Assembly (NCBI RefSeq): GCF_034006445.1
Contig: NZ_JAVESS010000005.1
Span: 1 to 64,000, forward strand
Reading direction: 5' to 3'
Source: Desulfovibrio sp.
GTDB lineage: Bacteria > Desulfobacterota > Desulfovibrionia > Desulfovibrionales > Desulfovibrionaceae
Length of the DNA stretch: 64,000 nucleotides
Shown: positions 44,711-59,087 of the stretch, piece after piece
How the letters are laid out: every line of letters starts with the position of its first letter
How positions within the stretch are numbered: the stretch's first letter is position 1
Notes under the pieces: model-generated
The model's database searches: none
What the model was told of the DNA's origin: nothing
The model's input: only the letters and a program-made list of their open reading frames with translations
Program-made: the position numbers and the translations under genes

Positions 44711-46429
44711 ATGCTGCGCATCAAATCGGATAAAACTATGCAAGCAGTCAAACAAAAGCGCACATTCGGCGTGGCAGAAATCATTCTGCTTTTGTCTATT
44801 GCCATCCTCCTGATTGTGGTTGTGGTGCCGGTAGCACTCATTTTTTTCAACGCCTTTTTTGTTGATGGCCAGTTTAACCTGGCTGACCTGGTCAAAACGC
44901 TGGGCGAAGGGGAAACCTATCAGGCGCTGCTGAACTCGCTGTTCATTGCCAGCGGGGTGACCCTGTGCGCCACGGCAGTGGGCACATTTTTTGCCTGGCT
45001 CGTAACGCGAACGGACATCCCCTATAAAGGCTTTATGAAGGGCATGTTTCTTGTACCCTTTATGCTGCCCTCATTTATCGGCGCTCTTGCCTGGAAGATG
45101 CTGCTTTCGCCCCGGGCTGGCTACATCAACCGATTGTGGCGCGACGTCACCGGTGCAGAAGATGCCTTGTTCAATATCTTTTCTTTTGGCGGCATTATCT
45201 CCATTGAAACCATGTATCTTTTCCCCTTTGTCTTTATTCAGGTTTGTGGCGCGCTGGAGCGTATGGACCCCACGCTGGAAGAATCTGCACGGATTTCCGG
45301 TGCTGGCCTCTTTACCATTACCCGCAAAATAACGCTGCCCCTGGTGATGCCCAGCATCCTTTCCGGCGCGTTGCTGATCATGCTGTATTCCATGGCGCAC
45401 TTTGGCACAGTGGCTGTTCTTGGAATTGAAGTGGGCATCTACAACATCCCGACGCTGATCTACGAACGCATTCATCAGAGCGCGGGCAGTTTTGATTCCA
45501 TCCGCACAGGAACAGTGCTGGCATCGGTTCTTGTTGTCACGGCGGCGATCATTATCTGGTTGCAGAGAAAAATTCTTGGATCAGGAAAATACCAGATCAT
45601 AGCGGGCAAAAGCTTTCGCCCTATGGAGCTTAAGTTGCGTGGTCTGCGCACGCCGCTGTTTATTTTTTGTCTGCTCTATATCGGGCTGACCATCGTGCTG
45701 CCCACCGTGACCATCTTTCTTGTTGGCGGGCTTAAGACCTACGGAATTCCCATTACATGGGAGAACCTGTCGCTGGAAAACTATAAATATGTGCTTTTTG
45801 AGTGGGATCAGACGCAGCAGGCCATTAAAAACAGCATTGGTCTTGGCCTTGGCGCGGCGACCATAACCATGTTTTCTGGCGTGATGATTTCGTATGTCAT
45901 CGTCAAGATGAAGGTGCGCGGCAAGGGGATTCTGGAATTCCTCGGGATGCTGCCCTTTTCGGTGCCAGGCTCGGTTATTGCGCTTGGCGTTATCCTGGCC
46001 TGGAGCGGGCGCTTTGGCATCAACCTTTACAATACCATCTGGATTATCCTTATTGCCTACATCGCCAGGTATATGGCCTTCTCGCTCAAGGCAAACTCCG
46101 CTGCCCTGGAGCAGGTGCATGACTCTCTGGTAGAGGCGGCGCGGGCTTGTGGCGCATCCATGTGGCAGGCATTGCGTGATATTGTGCTGCCTCTGGTTCG
46201 CCCCGGCATGGTCGCTGCGTTCTTTCTTATCTTTTTGCCTGCCCTGCGCGAACTGACGGTTTCCGTCATGCTGTACGGCACAACCAGCAGAACCATCGGC
46301 GTGGCCATCTACACGCTCAACGAAGATGGCGAAACCGTCACTTCTGCGGCGCTGGCTGGCATCGCCCTGATTTTGATTGTGACCGGGCAAACGATTATCA
46401 ACCACTTTGCCAAAACCAAGCAGGCCTGA
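44711..46429 (+). CDS. ABC importer permease, fused two-domain type
   Basis: A 572-residue inner-membrane protein with about twelve hydrophobic segments, formed of two fused permease domains as in FbpB. Each half has an EAA loop that contacts an ATPase: EESARISGAGLFTITRKI in the first half (about residue 195) and VEAARACGASMWQALRDI in the second (about 475). Two different loops suit two different ATPase subunits. Start at ATG 44711; ATG 44738, with GGAT eight bases upstream, is an alternative. It ends two bases before the second ATPase gene. Confidence 0.9.
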   Translation: MLRIKSDKTMQAVKQKRTFGVAEIILLLSIAILLIVVVVPVALIFFNAFFVDGQFNLADLVKTLGEGETYQALLNSLFIASGVTLCATAVGTFFAWLVTRTDIPYKGFMKGMFLVPFMLPSFIGALAWKMLLSPRAGYINRLWRDVTGAEDALFNIFSFGGIISIETMYLFPFVFIQVCGALERMDPTLEESARISGAGLFTITRKITLPLVMPSILSGALLIMLYSMAHFGTVAVLGIEVGIYNIPTLIYERIHQSAGSFDSIRTGTVLASVLVVTAAIIIWLQRKILGSGKYQIIAGKSFRPMELKLRGLRTPLFIFCLLYIGLTIVLPTVTIFLVGGLKTYGIPITWENLSLENYKYVLFEWDQTQQAIKNSIGLGLGAATITMFSGVMISYVIVKMKVRGKGILEFLGMLPFSVPGSVIALGVILAWSGRFGINLYNTIWIILIAYIARYMAFSLKANSAALEQVHDSLVEAARACGASMWQALRDIVLPLVRPGMVAAFFLIFLPALRELTVSVMLYGTTSRTIGVAIYTLNEDGETVTSAALAGIALILIVTGQTIINHFAKTKQA

Positions 46430-46431
46430 TC

Positions 46432-47490
46432 ATGTCAGTAACTCTTACAAACGTAACCAAGTATTTTGGCAAGGTTAAAGCTGTTTCATCCCTCAATTTC
46501 AAGATTAGCGATGGCGAGTGCTTTTCCATGCTTGGGCCTTCGGGCTGCGGAAAAACAACCACACTGCGCATGGTTGCAGGCTTTGAAGACCTTGATGAAG
46601 GCGAGATCAGCGTCAACGACGTGCTTTTGTCCTCAAGCGGAAAAAAATATTACCTCCCGCCCGAAAAGCGTAATTTTGGGATGGTTTTTCAGGCGTTTGC
46701 CGTATGGCCGCATATGAGCGTGTTTGAAAACGTGGCTTTTCCCCTGCGCCTCAAAAAGATCAATGCGAGCGAGATTGCCAGGCGAACCACGCAGGCCCTG
46801 GAGCATACAAGTCTGCTTGACGTTGCCTCCAAAAGCCCTGCAGATCTTTCTGGCGGAGGCAAGCAGCGTGTTGCCCTGGCGCGGGCCTTGGCCATCAACC
46901 CTTCGGTGATGCTGCTGGACGAGCCACTCTCAAGCCTTGACCCCCATCTGCGCGAAGAAATGCGTTTTGAAATCAAGGAGTTGCAGAAAATCTATGGCTT
47001 TTCCATCATGTATGTGACGCATGACCAATCCGAAGCCATGGCCCTTTCAGACCGCATCCTGATTATGAAAAACGGCGTGGTGCAGCAGATAGCCTCGCCG
47101 CTTGAAGTGTATACGAAACCGGCAAACCGTTTTGTGTTCAGCTTTATTGGTCTTTCAAATTTCACCAACATGAATGTGACTGAAAACGCCATGACGCTGG
47201 ACGGCGTTTCTGTTCCCTTTGTGGAAGGACGCGCGCCTTCGGGCGAAATCATCAGTGCAGGAGTCGGCACAGTAGCCAGCCGCCCCAATGAAATAGACTT
47301 TGTCGACCATGGCGGGATTCCGGGAACAGTGATGCGGCGCACCTTTCTGGGTGAAGTTACCGACTATCAGATTCTGGTTGGCGATCAGGAGGTGCGCGTG
47401 CAGAAGGGGCGTTATGTCAGCGGGCCGCAAGAGGGCGAGACCTGCCATCTGCGCTTTCTTAACCCGCTGTGGTTTCCGGTGGAAAAATAG
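46432..47490 (+). CDS. ABC importer ATPase, second copy
   Basis: A 352-residue ATPase similar in layout to the first: GPSGCGKTTTLRM, MVFQAFAVWPHM, VMLLDEPLSSLD and VTHDQSEAMALSD. The signature reads LSGGGKQRVALARAL, with Gly-Lys in place of the common Gln-Gln. It also has the C-terminal regulatory domain. It begins two bases after the permease stop, so translation is coupled. The two ATPases share their overall plan but differ widely in the C-terminal part, suggesting a heterodimer rather than a recent duplication. Confidence 0.88.
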   Translation: MSVTLTNVTKYFGKVKAVSSLNFKISDGECFSMLGPSGCGKTTTLRMVAGFEDLDEGEISVNDVLLSSSGKKYYLPPEKRNFGMVFQAFAVWPHMSVFENVAFPLRLKKINASEIARRTTQALEHTSLLDVASKSPADLSGGGKQRVALARALAINPSVMLLDEPLSSLDPHLREEMRFEIKELQKIYGFSIMYVTHDQSEAMALSDRILIMKNGVVQQIASPLEVYTKPANRFVFSFIGLSNFTNMNVTENAMTLDGVSVPFVEGRAPSGEIISAGVGTVASRPNEIDFVDHGGIPGTVMRRTFLGEVTDYQILVGDQEVRVQKGRYVSGPQEGETCHLRFLNPLWFPVEK

Positions 47491-47627
47491 CCTGAATTGC
47501 CCGTCACAATGTGAAAAATGCGGGCAAAAGACCCGCCTGGCGACAAAGCCAGTCTGGCGAAAGTCCAACCACAATGGAGACCACTGCCAGACAACTTCTG
47601 AACGAACCCAGAGTCCGTGAGATTACC

Positions 47628-47657
47628 AAAGGCCGCGTTATGCGGCCTTTATTTTTT
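47628..47657 (+). terminator. Terminator of the ABC importer operon
   Basis: AAAGGCCGC and GCGGCCTTT around GTTAT, followed by ATTTTTT. Its right arm overlaps the end of the convergent benE gene, whose stop is at 47649-47651. Confidence 0.88.
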
Positions 47658-48809
47658 CAGGACAACATAGGCGAGGGTGCCGAAGGCAAGCCCCCAGAAG
47701 GGCGCGCCCAGGCCGAGAAACTCCATGCCGGACGCCGTCGCCAGAAAGGCGATGACGCCTGCGTCCATATTGTCGCTGTCCTTGAAAACGCCGTAAAGTC
47801 CCGTGGCAAAAGCGCTCATGAGGGCAAGGCCAGCCAGAACGGCAATAAACACGCTGGGCAGCGCCGCGAAAAGCGACGTCAGCGCCGTGCCGGACAAACC
47901 CACAAGTATGTAGAGGCCGCCGCAGACCATGCCCGCAATGTAGCGGCGTGCGGGGTCTTCATGCGACTCTTTCCCCGTGCAGATGGCGGCGGTAAGGGAT
48001 GAAAGGTTGATGGCGTGGGAGCCAAAGGGGGCCAGCAGCAGGGACGTAATGCCCGTCACTGTCATGATGCCGTTGGACACCACCGGGTAGCCCGAGGCAT
48101 GCAGCACGGCCATACCAGAGATATACTGGCCTGTCAGCGTCACCAGTGCCAGCGGCAGCCCGATACTGACGATGACGGCGGTTGACCATTCCGGCGCGGT
48201 GAACACCGGCCTTGCCAGGGCAAAGTGCACCGTGTCCACGTGCAGCATCCCCGTCAGGGCCGCAATGACCGTGCCGCACACCAGAACCGCGGCAATGGCG
48301 TACCGGGGGCATATCCTGCGGAACAGCATGAAACAGAACAGCATGGACAGGCCAAGCAGCGGCGAAGCCGCGACCGACGTAAAGACCTTTGCCCCGAAGC
48401 TGAACAGGATTCCGGCAAACATGCCCGAACTGACGGCAATGGGTATGCGCCGCATGATGACGTCCAGGGAGCCCGTAAGTCCGATGACGGTGATGATGAC
48501 CGCGCTGGCGATGTACGCGCCCACGGCCTGCGCAAAGGGAACGCCCGGCAGCATGGTGATGAGCAGGGCCGCGCCCGGAGTCGACCACGCCGTGATGATG
48601 GGCATGCGCATCCTCCAGCTGAGCAGCAGGCCTGTAAGACCGCTGCCGATGGACACGGCCCATATCCACGATGTGGTCAGTTCGTCAGAAAGTCCCGCCA
48701 GTCGGGCTGCCTGAAAAATAAGCACGGCCGAACCCGCGTAGGACACGATAACCGCCAGCATGCCTGCCACGGCGGCAGTGGTGGAAAAGTCCCTGTGCAA
48801 TCGTCTCAT
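47649..48809 (-). CDS. benE: BenE family transporter (benzoate/proton symporter-like)
   Basis: A 386-residue inner-membrane protein with about eleven or twelve hydrophobic segments. Family motifs include ITAWSTPGAALLITMLPG near residue 70, the SFGAKVF region, and SHAINLSSLTAAICTGKESHEDPARRYIAG, typical of BenE. Characterised members import benzoate with protons; no aromatic degradation genes lie nearby, so the substrate here is uncertain. ATG 48809 has GGGAGA eight bases upstream. The last codons overlap the importer terminator on the other strand. Confidence 0.85.
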   Translation of the reverse strand: MRRLHRDFSTTAAVAGMLAVIVSYAGSAVLIFQAARLAGLSDELTTSWIWAVSIGSGLTGLLLSWRMRMPIITAWSTPGAALLITMLPGVPFAQAVGAYIASAVIITVIGLTGSLDVIMRRIPIAVSSGMFAGILFSFGAKVFTSVAASPLLGLSMLFCFMLFRRICPRYAIAAVLVCGTVIAALTGMLHVDTVHFALARPVFTAPEWSTAVIVSIGLPLALVTLTGQYISGMAVLHASGYPVVSNGIMTVTGITSLLLAPFGSHAINLSSLTAAICTGKESHEDPARRYIAGMVCGGLYILVGLSGTALTSLFAALPSVFIAVLAGLALMSAFATGLYGVFKDSDNMDAGVIAFLATASGMEFLGLGAPFWGLAFGTLAYVVLKK

Positions 48810-48942
48810 CTCTGGTTCTCCCGGCGCGGGCTGATGCCTGCATGGTGAGCGCATTTGGGGTGCGTTGATTTGGTCTGTAGATATGCGCTTGTGGCGGCGC
48901 TGTCCAGAAAACTTGATGGCAGATATTTTTTAGGGATGCTTT

Positions 48943-49046
48943 GTGTGAAGATGTTTGTGGGAGAGGATGCTTTGTGGAGGGAATGTTTGTGGGGGAGGGA
49001 CCCTTTTGAAAAAGGGTCTCCTCCCCCACGCCCCCACCCCCTAAAA
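48943..49046 (+). repeat. Family B repeat, copy B4, with partial head duplications
   Basis: The full hairpin (TTTGTGGGGGAGGGACCC head, C-rich tail ending CTAAAAC) occupies 48986-49046. Three degenerate heads precede it: ATGCTTTGTGTG, ATGTTTGTGGGAGAGG and ATGCTTTGTGGAGGG. Confidence 0.88.
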
Positions 49047-49164
49047 CTTTTATTATGTTATCAGTATGGTAGCGTTAAAAAGAGGTAAATGCGCTGCGCG
49101 TCGTTGCCTTCTGCGCGGTATCGGGGAGTGAACCGCTCCATGTCGAACAAATGCGGCGCGGCCC

Positions 49165-49230
49165 GCCCCTGGCGGCGAATCCCACCCCTGGCGGCGCATC
49201 CCACCCTTGGCGGCGCAACCCACCCCTGCG
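49165..49230 (+). repeat. 18-bp tandem repeat
   Basis: About four copies of a unit like CCCACCCCTGGCGGCGCA with single-base changes, directly before the ackA terminator. Confidence 0.8.
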
Positions 49231-49241
49231 GCGCATGCGGC

Positions 49242-49272
49242 AAAAAAAGGCCGCCCTTTTCAGGGCGGCCTT
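49242..49272 (-). terminator. Terminator of ackA
   Basis: On the minus strand AAGGCCGCCC, TGAAAA, GGGCGGCCTT is followed by a run of T. It starts 67 bases after the ackA stop. Confidence 0.9.
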
Positions 49273-49339
49273 CAATATATGGCGACCGGAGCGCTTCAGG
49301 TGTCTGCTCCGGCGTGCGGGACGCTGCGGATGTCGGGGA

Positions 49340-50551
49340 TTATTTTCCCAGCACTTCCACAGTGGCCATGGCGATTTGCAGTTCTTCGTTGGTGGGAATG
49401 ATGAGCACGGGCACGGTGCTGTCCGGCGTGGAGATGGTGCGCGCGCCGGGTTTGCGGGTGCCGTTTTCCTTGGCGTCGATCTTGATGCCCATGTGTTCGA
49501 GGCCGGCGCACACTTCGGCGCGCACGATGTCGTCATTTTCGCCGATGCCGGCGGTGAAGACCAGGGCGTCGACGTTGCCGTCGAGCAGGAAGTAGTAGGA
49601 ACCAAGGATCTTCTTGATGCTGCGCGTCAGCATATGAAGGGCCAGGGCGGCGCGCTCATTGCCTTTTTCCACTTCGGCGTGCACGTCGCGCATGTCGGTG
49701 AAGCCGCACAGGCCCAGCAGGCCGGACTTCTTGTTCATGAGCGTGTCCATCTGCTCTGAGGTAAGGCCTTTCTTTTCCATCACAAAAGGCACGATGGCGG
49801 GGTCAATGCTGCCGCAGCGCGTGCCCATGATGAGGCCTTCCAGAGGGGTAAGACCCATGCTGGTGTCGAAGCACTTGCCGTTTTTCACGCAGCTCATGGA
49901 CGAACCGTTGCCAAGGTGCATGGTGATGGAGCGCAGTTCGTTGAGGGGCTTGCCAAGATACTTGGCAGTCGCGCCAGCGATGTACTTGTGCGACGTGCCG
50001 TGGAAGCCGTAACGGCGGATGCGCAGGTCTTCATACAGCTCGTAGGGCAGAGCGTACATGAAGGCTTCCTTGGGCATGCCCATGCCGAATTCGGTGTCGA
50101 ACACGCCCACATTGGGCACGCCGGGAAAGAGCTTTTCAGCAACTTCGATGCCCATGAGGTTGGCGGGGTTGTGCAGGGGGCCAAGCACCGAGCATTCGCG
50201 CACGATTTCTTTCACGCGTTCGTCCACAAGCACGGGGTCGCTGACGGCTTCGCCGCCGTGCAGCACACGGTGGCCGATACCGGCGATTTCGCTCTTGTCC
50301 TTGATAACGCCTTTTTCAGCGTCGGTAAGGAGGGAGATGACCAGTTCCATAGCCTGCACGTGGGTGGGAAAATGCGCCGTGCGGACGATCTTTTCTTCCT
50401 TGTCCGTGTCAGGGGCGATCTTGTGGGTCAGGCGGCCTTCATCCTGTCCGATGCGTTCGGCAAGGCCGGAGCAGAGGACGGCGTGGGTATCCATTTCCAG
50501 CAGTTGGTACTTGCAGGACGAGGAGCCCGCATTGATGACCAGAATTTTCAT
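49340..50551 (-). CDS. ackA: Acetate kinase
   Basis: Transfers phosphate from acetyl phosphate to ADP, giving acetate and ATP by substrate-level phosphorylation. The 403-residue protein starts MKILVINAGSSSCKYQLLEM (the N-terminal phosphate-binding signature) and has GFHGTSHKY, HLGNGSSMSCV and MGLTPLEGLIMGTRCGSIDP. All are intact. ATG 50551 has GGAAG five bases upstream. It is the last gene of the por-pta-ackA group, 72 bases after pta, and ends at a strong terminator. Confidence 0.97.
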   Translation of the reverse strand: MKILVINAGSSSCKYQLLEMDTHAVLCSGLAERIGQDEGRLTHKIAPDTDKEEKIVRTAHFPTHVQAMELVISLLTDAEKGVIKDKSEIAGIGHRVLHGGEAVSDPVLVDERVKEIVRECSVLGPLHNPANLMGIEVAEKLFPGVPNVGVFDTEFGMGMPKEAFMYALPYELYEDLRIRRYGFHGTSHKYIAGATAKYLGKPLNELRSITMHLGNGSSMSCVKNGKCFDTSMGLTPLEGLIMGTRCGSIDPAIVPFVMEKKGLTSEQMDTLMNKKSGLLGLCGFTDMRDVHAEVEKGNERAALALHMLTRSIKKILGSYYFLLDGNVDALVFTAGIGENDDIVRAEVCAGLEHMGIKIDAKENGTRKPGARTISTPDSTVPVLIIPTNEELQIAMATVEVLGK

Positions 50552-50623
50552 GTGTCTTCCTTTTCTTGTTGGCAGCGCCAGGGGGCGGACGGCCCGCCCC
50601 CCTGGCAGTAACACGGTTGGCGG

Positions 50624-52735
50624 CTACTGGCCCGTCGCCTTTTTTTCGGCGGAGGCCTGAACAGCCGTTATGGCCACAGTATTTACAATGTCGGGCACGG
50701 TGCAACCGCGCGACAGGTCATTCACAGGCTTGTTGAGGCCCTGAAGCACGGGGCCGATGGCCACCGCGCCAGCCGCGCGCTGCACGGCCTTGTAGGTATT
50801 GTTGCCCGTGTTGAGATCCGGGAAGATGAAAACGGTCGCCTTGCCGGCCACCTTGCTGTCGGGCATCTTGGTCTTGGCCACGCTGGGGTCGATGGCGGCG
50901 TCGTACTGCAGGGGGCCTTCCAGGGCGAGATCGGGGGCCATTTCCTTGGCTATGCGGGTGGCTTCCACCACTATGTCCACATCCGCGCCCTTGCCGGACG
51001 TGCCGGTGGAGTACGAAAGCATGGCCACGCGGGGCTCAATGCCAAAAACTGCGGCCGTGTGGGCCGAGGCAATGGCGATTTCGGCCAGCTGTTGCGCCGT
51101 GGGATTGGGGTTGACGGCGCAGTCGCCAAAGACCAGCACGCGGTCCTTGAGGCACATGAGAAAAACCGAGGACACAACGGAGAAGTTGGGCTTGGTCTTC
51201 ACAAACTCGAAGGCCGGGCGGATGGTGTGGGCAGTGGTGTTGACCGCGCCGGAAACCATGCCGTCGGCATCGTCGAGCTTGACCATCATGGTGGCGTAAT
51301 AGGTGGCGTCCGCCATGGTGTCGCGGGCCTGTTCGGGCGTGATGCCCTTTTTCTTGCGCAGTTCGTAGTAGGTATTGACGTATTCTTCAAATTTTTCGGA
51401 TTTGACGGGATCGACAAGGGTGGCCTTGTCGATGTCCAGACCCAGAATCTTGGCCTTGGCGCGTATTTCGTCCACATCGCCCAGCAGGGTGATGTGGGCC
51501 ACGTCGCGGCGCAGCAGGATGTCGGTGGCCTGGAGGATGCGTTCTTCAGTGCCCTCGGCCAGGACGATGCGCATCCTGTTGGCCTTGGCGCGTTCGATAA
51601 GCTCGAACTCGAACATCATCGGGGTAATGCGCGCGCTGCGTTTGCTCACGATGCGGCTGGCGATTTCCTTGCCATTGACGTGCTGCTCAAAAAGACCCAG
51701 CACGGTGTTGATCTTGCGCACATTGCCGGGTTCGATGGGAGCGATGAGTTCCTGCAGGGCCAGCATGGTATTGTAGGTGTGGCCCTTGGTCAGCAGAATG
51801 GGCAGGGGAGAGGCCGTCCAGCCTTCAATAAATTTGCAGACTTCCTCGGCCGGGCGGATGCCGCCGGTGAGCAGCACGCCCGCGATGTCCGGCGTGGAGG
51901 AGGTGAGGCGCGAGGCAATGGCGGCAAGCAGCACGTCGGCGCGGTCGCCGGGGGTGACGATAAGCTGATCCTTGGCGATGTACGGCAGCACGTTGTTCAC
52001 GTGCATGGCCGCGATGAGGTAGTCGTCCACCAGGGCGTCCAGGCGGTTTTCGCCAAACAGCACTTCAGCGTCCAGGCCTTTTCTCACATCGCCCATGGTG
52101 GGCTGACCGATGGTGGGCTCATTGGGCACGGCGTAGATAAGGGCCTTGCGCTCGTCAGTGCTGAAATGGGTGCGCAGTTCGTCAAGCTCGGTCTGGGTGA
52201 GGTTGCGGCGATTGATGATGGTGGCCACCACATCCAGCGAAAAAGGCGCAAGACTGTCTATGGTGATCTGGAGAGACTCGCGGATGTCTTCTGCCGTGGC
52301 TTTTTGTCCGCTGGTCACCAGAATGACGGGCGTGCCCAGGTTGGCGGCTATTTCGGCATTGAGGTCGAACTCGAAAACCGGGTCCTTGGCCAGAAAGTCC
52401 GTACCTACGCAAAGAACAAAATCAAAGGTTTCCAGCAGTTTTTTATACTTCTGAATGATGTTCTCGATGAGCAGGTTGCGCGAACCCTGGTTGATGATCT
52501 GGCGCGCTTCACGCTGGGTGTAGGCGAAGGTGTCGGCGTAATCCATCTTGATCTTGAAGTACTCAAGCATCAGATGGATGTCCGGGTCACGGTCGTCCCA
52601 CACCGGTTCATTGATGATGGGGCGGAAGAACGCCACGTTGCGCATGCTGCGGCTGAGTAGCTGCATGGCTCCCAGAGCAATGGCGCTCTTGCCCGTCATG
52701 GGCCCGGTGGCTGTGATATAGAGTCCGTTATACAT
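50624..52735 (-). CDS. pta: Phosphate acetyltransferase, long form
   Basis: Converts acetyl-CoA and phosphate to acetyl phosphate in the cytoplasm. The 703-residue protein is the three-domain form: an N-terminal P-loop-like region (GLYITATGPMTGKSAIALGAM), a central DRTGG-type domain, and the C-terminal transferase domain with DGMVSGAVNTTAHTIRP, SYSTGTSGKGADVD and INTVLG-type linkers. The final catalytic region (GNNTYKAVQRAAGAVAIGPV) is complete. GGGGAAG precedes ATG 52735. It lies between por and ackA and works with both. Confidence 0.95.
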   Translation of the reverse strand: MYNGLYITATGPMTGKSAIALGAMQLLSRSMRNVAFFRPIINEPVWDDRDPDIHLMLEYFKIKMDYADTFAYTQREARQIINQGSRNLLIENIIQKYKKLLETFDFVLCVGTDFLAKDPVFEFDLNAEIAANLGTPVILVTSGQKATAEDIRESLQITIDSLAPFSLDVVATIINRRNLTQTELDELRTHFSTDERKALIYAVPNEPTIGQPTMGDVRKGLDAEVLFGENRLDALVDDYLIAAMHVNNVLPYIAKDQLIVTPGDRADVLLAAIASRLTSSTPDIAGVLLTGGIRPAEEVCKFIEGWTASPLPILLTKGHTYNTMLALQELIAPIEPGNVRKINTVLGLFEQHVNGKEIASRIVSKRSARITPMMFEFELIERAKANRMRIVLAEGTEERILQATDILLRRDVAHITLLGDVDEIRAKAKILGLDIDKATLVDPVKSEKFEEYVNTYYELRKKKGITPEQARDTMADATYYATMMVKLDDADGMVSGAVNTTAHTIRPAFEFVKTKPNFSVVSSVFLMCLKDRVLVFGDCAVNPNPTAQQLAEIAIASAHTAAVFGIEPRVAMLSYSTGTSGKGADVDIVVEATRIAKEMAPDLALEGPLQYDAAIDPSVAKTKMPDSKVAGKATVFIFPDLNTGNNTYKAVQRAAGAVAIGPVLQGLNKPVNDLSRGCTVPDIVNTVAITAVQASAEKKATGQ

Positions 52736-52830
52736 ATGCTTCCCCTGATTGTGCCGGGCAGGCTGGCAGGATGACGCGAAAAAGGGCGCAGGCCATAACC
52801 TGCGCCCCGGCCTATTGTTCTATGGTATGA

Positions 52831-52878
52831 CCGCGCCCGCCGCCATACGTCCATAGCGGAGCCTGGTGGCGGGCGCGG
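52831..52878 (-). terminator. Hairpin between por and pta
   Basis: CCGCGCCCGCC and GGCGGGCGCGG form an 11-bp stem, 19 bases after the por stop. No T-run follows, so it may only reduce read-through or protect the por transcript end. Confidence 0.55.
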
Positions 52879-52896
52879 TAGTCATTCGTCAGATAC

Positions 52897-57329
<4,433 letters not shown>

Positions 57330-59087
57330 ATGTTCTGGAAAAACCTTTCAATAGGAAAGAAATTGTGTTTTGGCTTTGGCATCAGCCTGTTGGGCATAAT
57401 CTGCTTCGCCGTGGTTGCATGGAACGCCTCCAATGAAGTCATGACCATGGCCGACAGCGCGCTGCAAAAGCAGGGCAATGCCCTGGTTTTTGCCATGCGT
57501 GAGGCCGATCATCTGCACTGGAAGGAGCGGGTCGGCAATTTTGTGGCCATGCCGCCTGCGGACGGCAAGCTCAATGTGCAGAAAGACGGCCACAAATGCC
57601 TTTTCGGCCAGTGGTTTTATAGTGGCGGGCGGGAAGAGGTGGAGGCCATTTTGCCGAGCACGTCCACCTATTTCAAACAGATGGAAGCCGCCCACCTGGA
57701 GCTGCACAAGAGCGCTGCGGATATTGAGCGTTTGGTGCAGGAAGGCGACCTTGAAAGGGCCCGGCAGCTTTTCAACTCCATTACACTGGGCAAATCGGCG
57801 GCGGTTGTGGAGACGCTCGCGCAGTTGCGCACCATGATGCTGCACGCCGCCGATGCAGACAAGGAAAGCTACAAGCAGATCATGGCTCGCGAAAGATACG
57901 TGGTTGCTGTTCTGCTGCTGGGCGTGCTGCTATGTATGGTGATTTCCGGCGTGGCCATTACGCGCTCCATCCGTAATCCTTTACGCGGGCTTGTGGACAA
58001 GTCCGCCGAGGTGGTGGCGGGCAATATGGATGTGGACCTGCGCCTGCGGCGCAGGGATGAAATCGGCGCACTGTCGAGCGCGCTGGGCTCCCTGCTGGAC
58101 AGCCTGAAGCTCAAGCTGACCGAAAACCAGAAAAAGTCTGAAGAGGCTCAGGCCAGCGCCGAACATGCCCAGAGATCCCTTAAGGATGCGGAGGAAAAAG
58201 AGGCCCGCATTGCCGCGCTGCTGGAAAATATGAACGCCATCGCCGCGCAGGCCGACACCATTGCCGGGGATCTGGCCGAGCATTCCATCATTCTGGCCGA
58301 GCGGGTGGAGACCGTCTATAAGGGTAGCGAAGACCAGCACAACCTCATGCGCGGCAGCCTTGACAATCTTGAGCAGCTTGCCGCAGCGGCCACAGAAATT
58401 GCCGTCAATGCGGAGCATTCGGCCCACGGCGCGCGCAGTTCAAAGGAATATGCCGGAAGCGGCGTGGATGTGGTGACCCGTTGCGCCCAGGCCATCAGCC
58501 GGGTCAACGACCTCGCGTCCAAGCAGAACGGGCAGATAGCCGAGCTGGGTGAGATGGCCCAGGGCATTACCGGCATCATGAGCGTTATTACCGACATTGC
58601 CGACCAGACAAACCTGCTGGCGCTTAACGCCGCCATTGAGGCGGCCCGGGCGGGCGAGGCCGGGCGCGGCTTTTCGGTGGTTGCCGATGAAGTGCGGAAG
58701 CTGGCGGAAAAAACGGTTGCCGCCACGCAGGCCGTGGGAGCCAAGATCACCGGCATTCAGGAATCCATCCATGCCAGCGTGGCCTTTATGGGGCAGACCA
58801 GCGAGGCCGTGCACGAATCCAACGACCTTGCGCAGCAGTCGGGTGAGGCGCTTACGCAGATTCTGGATCTGGCCGCATCCAATGTGGAGAGCGCCGCAGG
58901 CATGGCCGTGGCCGCGCAGCAGCAGAACGACACTGTGGCGCATGTGACGCAGGGCATGAAGAACGTGCAGGACATTGCCGAATCCAGCCGCACCTCCATG
59001 GGCGAAGCCGACCACCAGGTGCGGGCCGTGGCCAAGATGGCCACCGAACTGCGGGAACTTATCGACAGGTTGAAAAACCGAGATTAG
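57330..59087 (+). CDS. Methyl-accepting chemotaxis protein with periplasmic CZB domain
   Basis: A 585-residue inner-membrane chemoreceptor. Membrane segments lie at about residues 10-31 and 189-210. Between them is a zinc-binding CZB domain: DHLHWK (His61), [13 protein letters not shown] (Cys90) and AHLELHK (His122, His126) give the His-Cys-His-His set. A HAMP region follows the second segment, then a coiled coil and the conserved signalling tip ([19 protein letters not shown]). CZB domains sense zinc or oxidants in known cases. There is no CheB/CheR-binding pentapeptide at the end. No chemotaxis gene is adjacent. The TAG stop codon is part of family A copy A7. Confidence 0.88.
   Translation: MFWKNLSIGKKLCFGFGISLLGIICFAVVAWNASNEVMTMADSALQKQGNALVFAMREADHLHWKERVGNFVAMPPADGKLNVQKDGHKCLFGQWFYSGGREEVEAILPSTSTYFKQMEAAHLELHKSAADIERLVQEGDLERARQLFNSITLGKSAAVVETLAQLRTMMLHAADADKESYKQIMARERYVVAVLLLGVLLCMVISGVAITRSIRNPLRGLVDKSAEVVAGNMDVDLRLRRRDEIGALSSALGSLLDSLKLKLTENQKKSEEAQASAEHAQRSLKDAEEKEARIAALLENMNAIAAQADTIAGDLAEHSIILAERVETVYKGSEDQHNLMRGSLDNLEQLAAAATEIAVNAEHSAHGARSSKEYAGSGVDVVTRCAQAISRVNDLASKQNGQIAELGEMAQGITGIMSVITDIADQTNLLALNAAIEAARAGEAGRGFSVVADEVRKLAEKTVAATQAVGAKITGIQESIHASVAFMGQTSEAVHESNDLAQQSGEALTQILDLAASNVESAAGMAVAAQQQNDTVAHVTQGMKNVQDIAESSRTSMGEADHQVRAVAKMATELRELIDRLKNRD

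Larger units (their letters stand above)
48810..49339. other. Intergenic region between benE and ackA
   Basis: 530 bases with no gene. It contains family B copy B4 with duplicated head fragments, an 18-base tandem repeat at about 49165-49230 and the ackA terminator. Confidence 0.7.
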
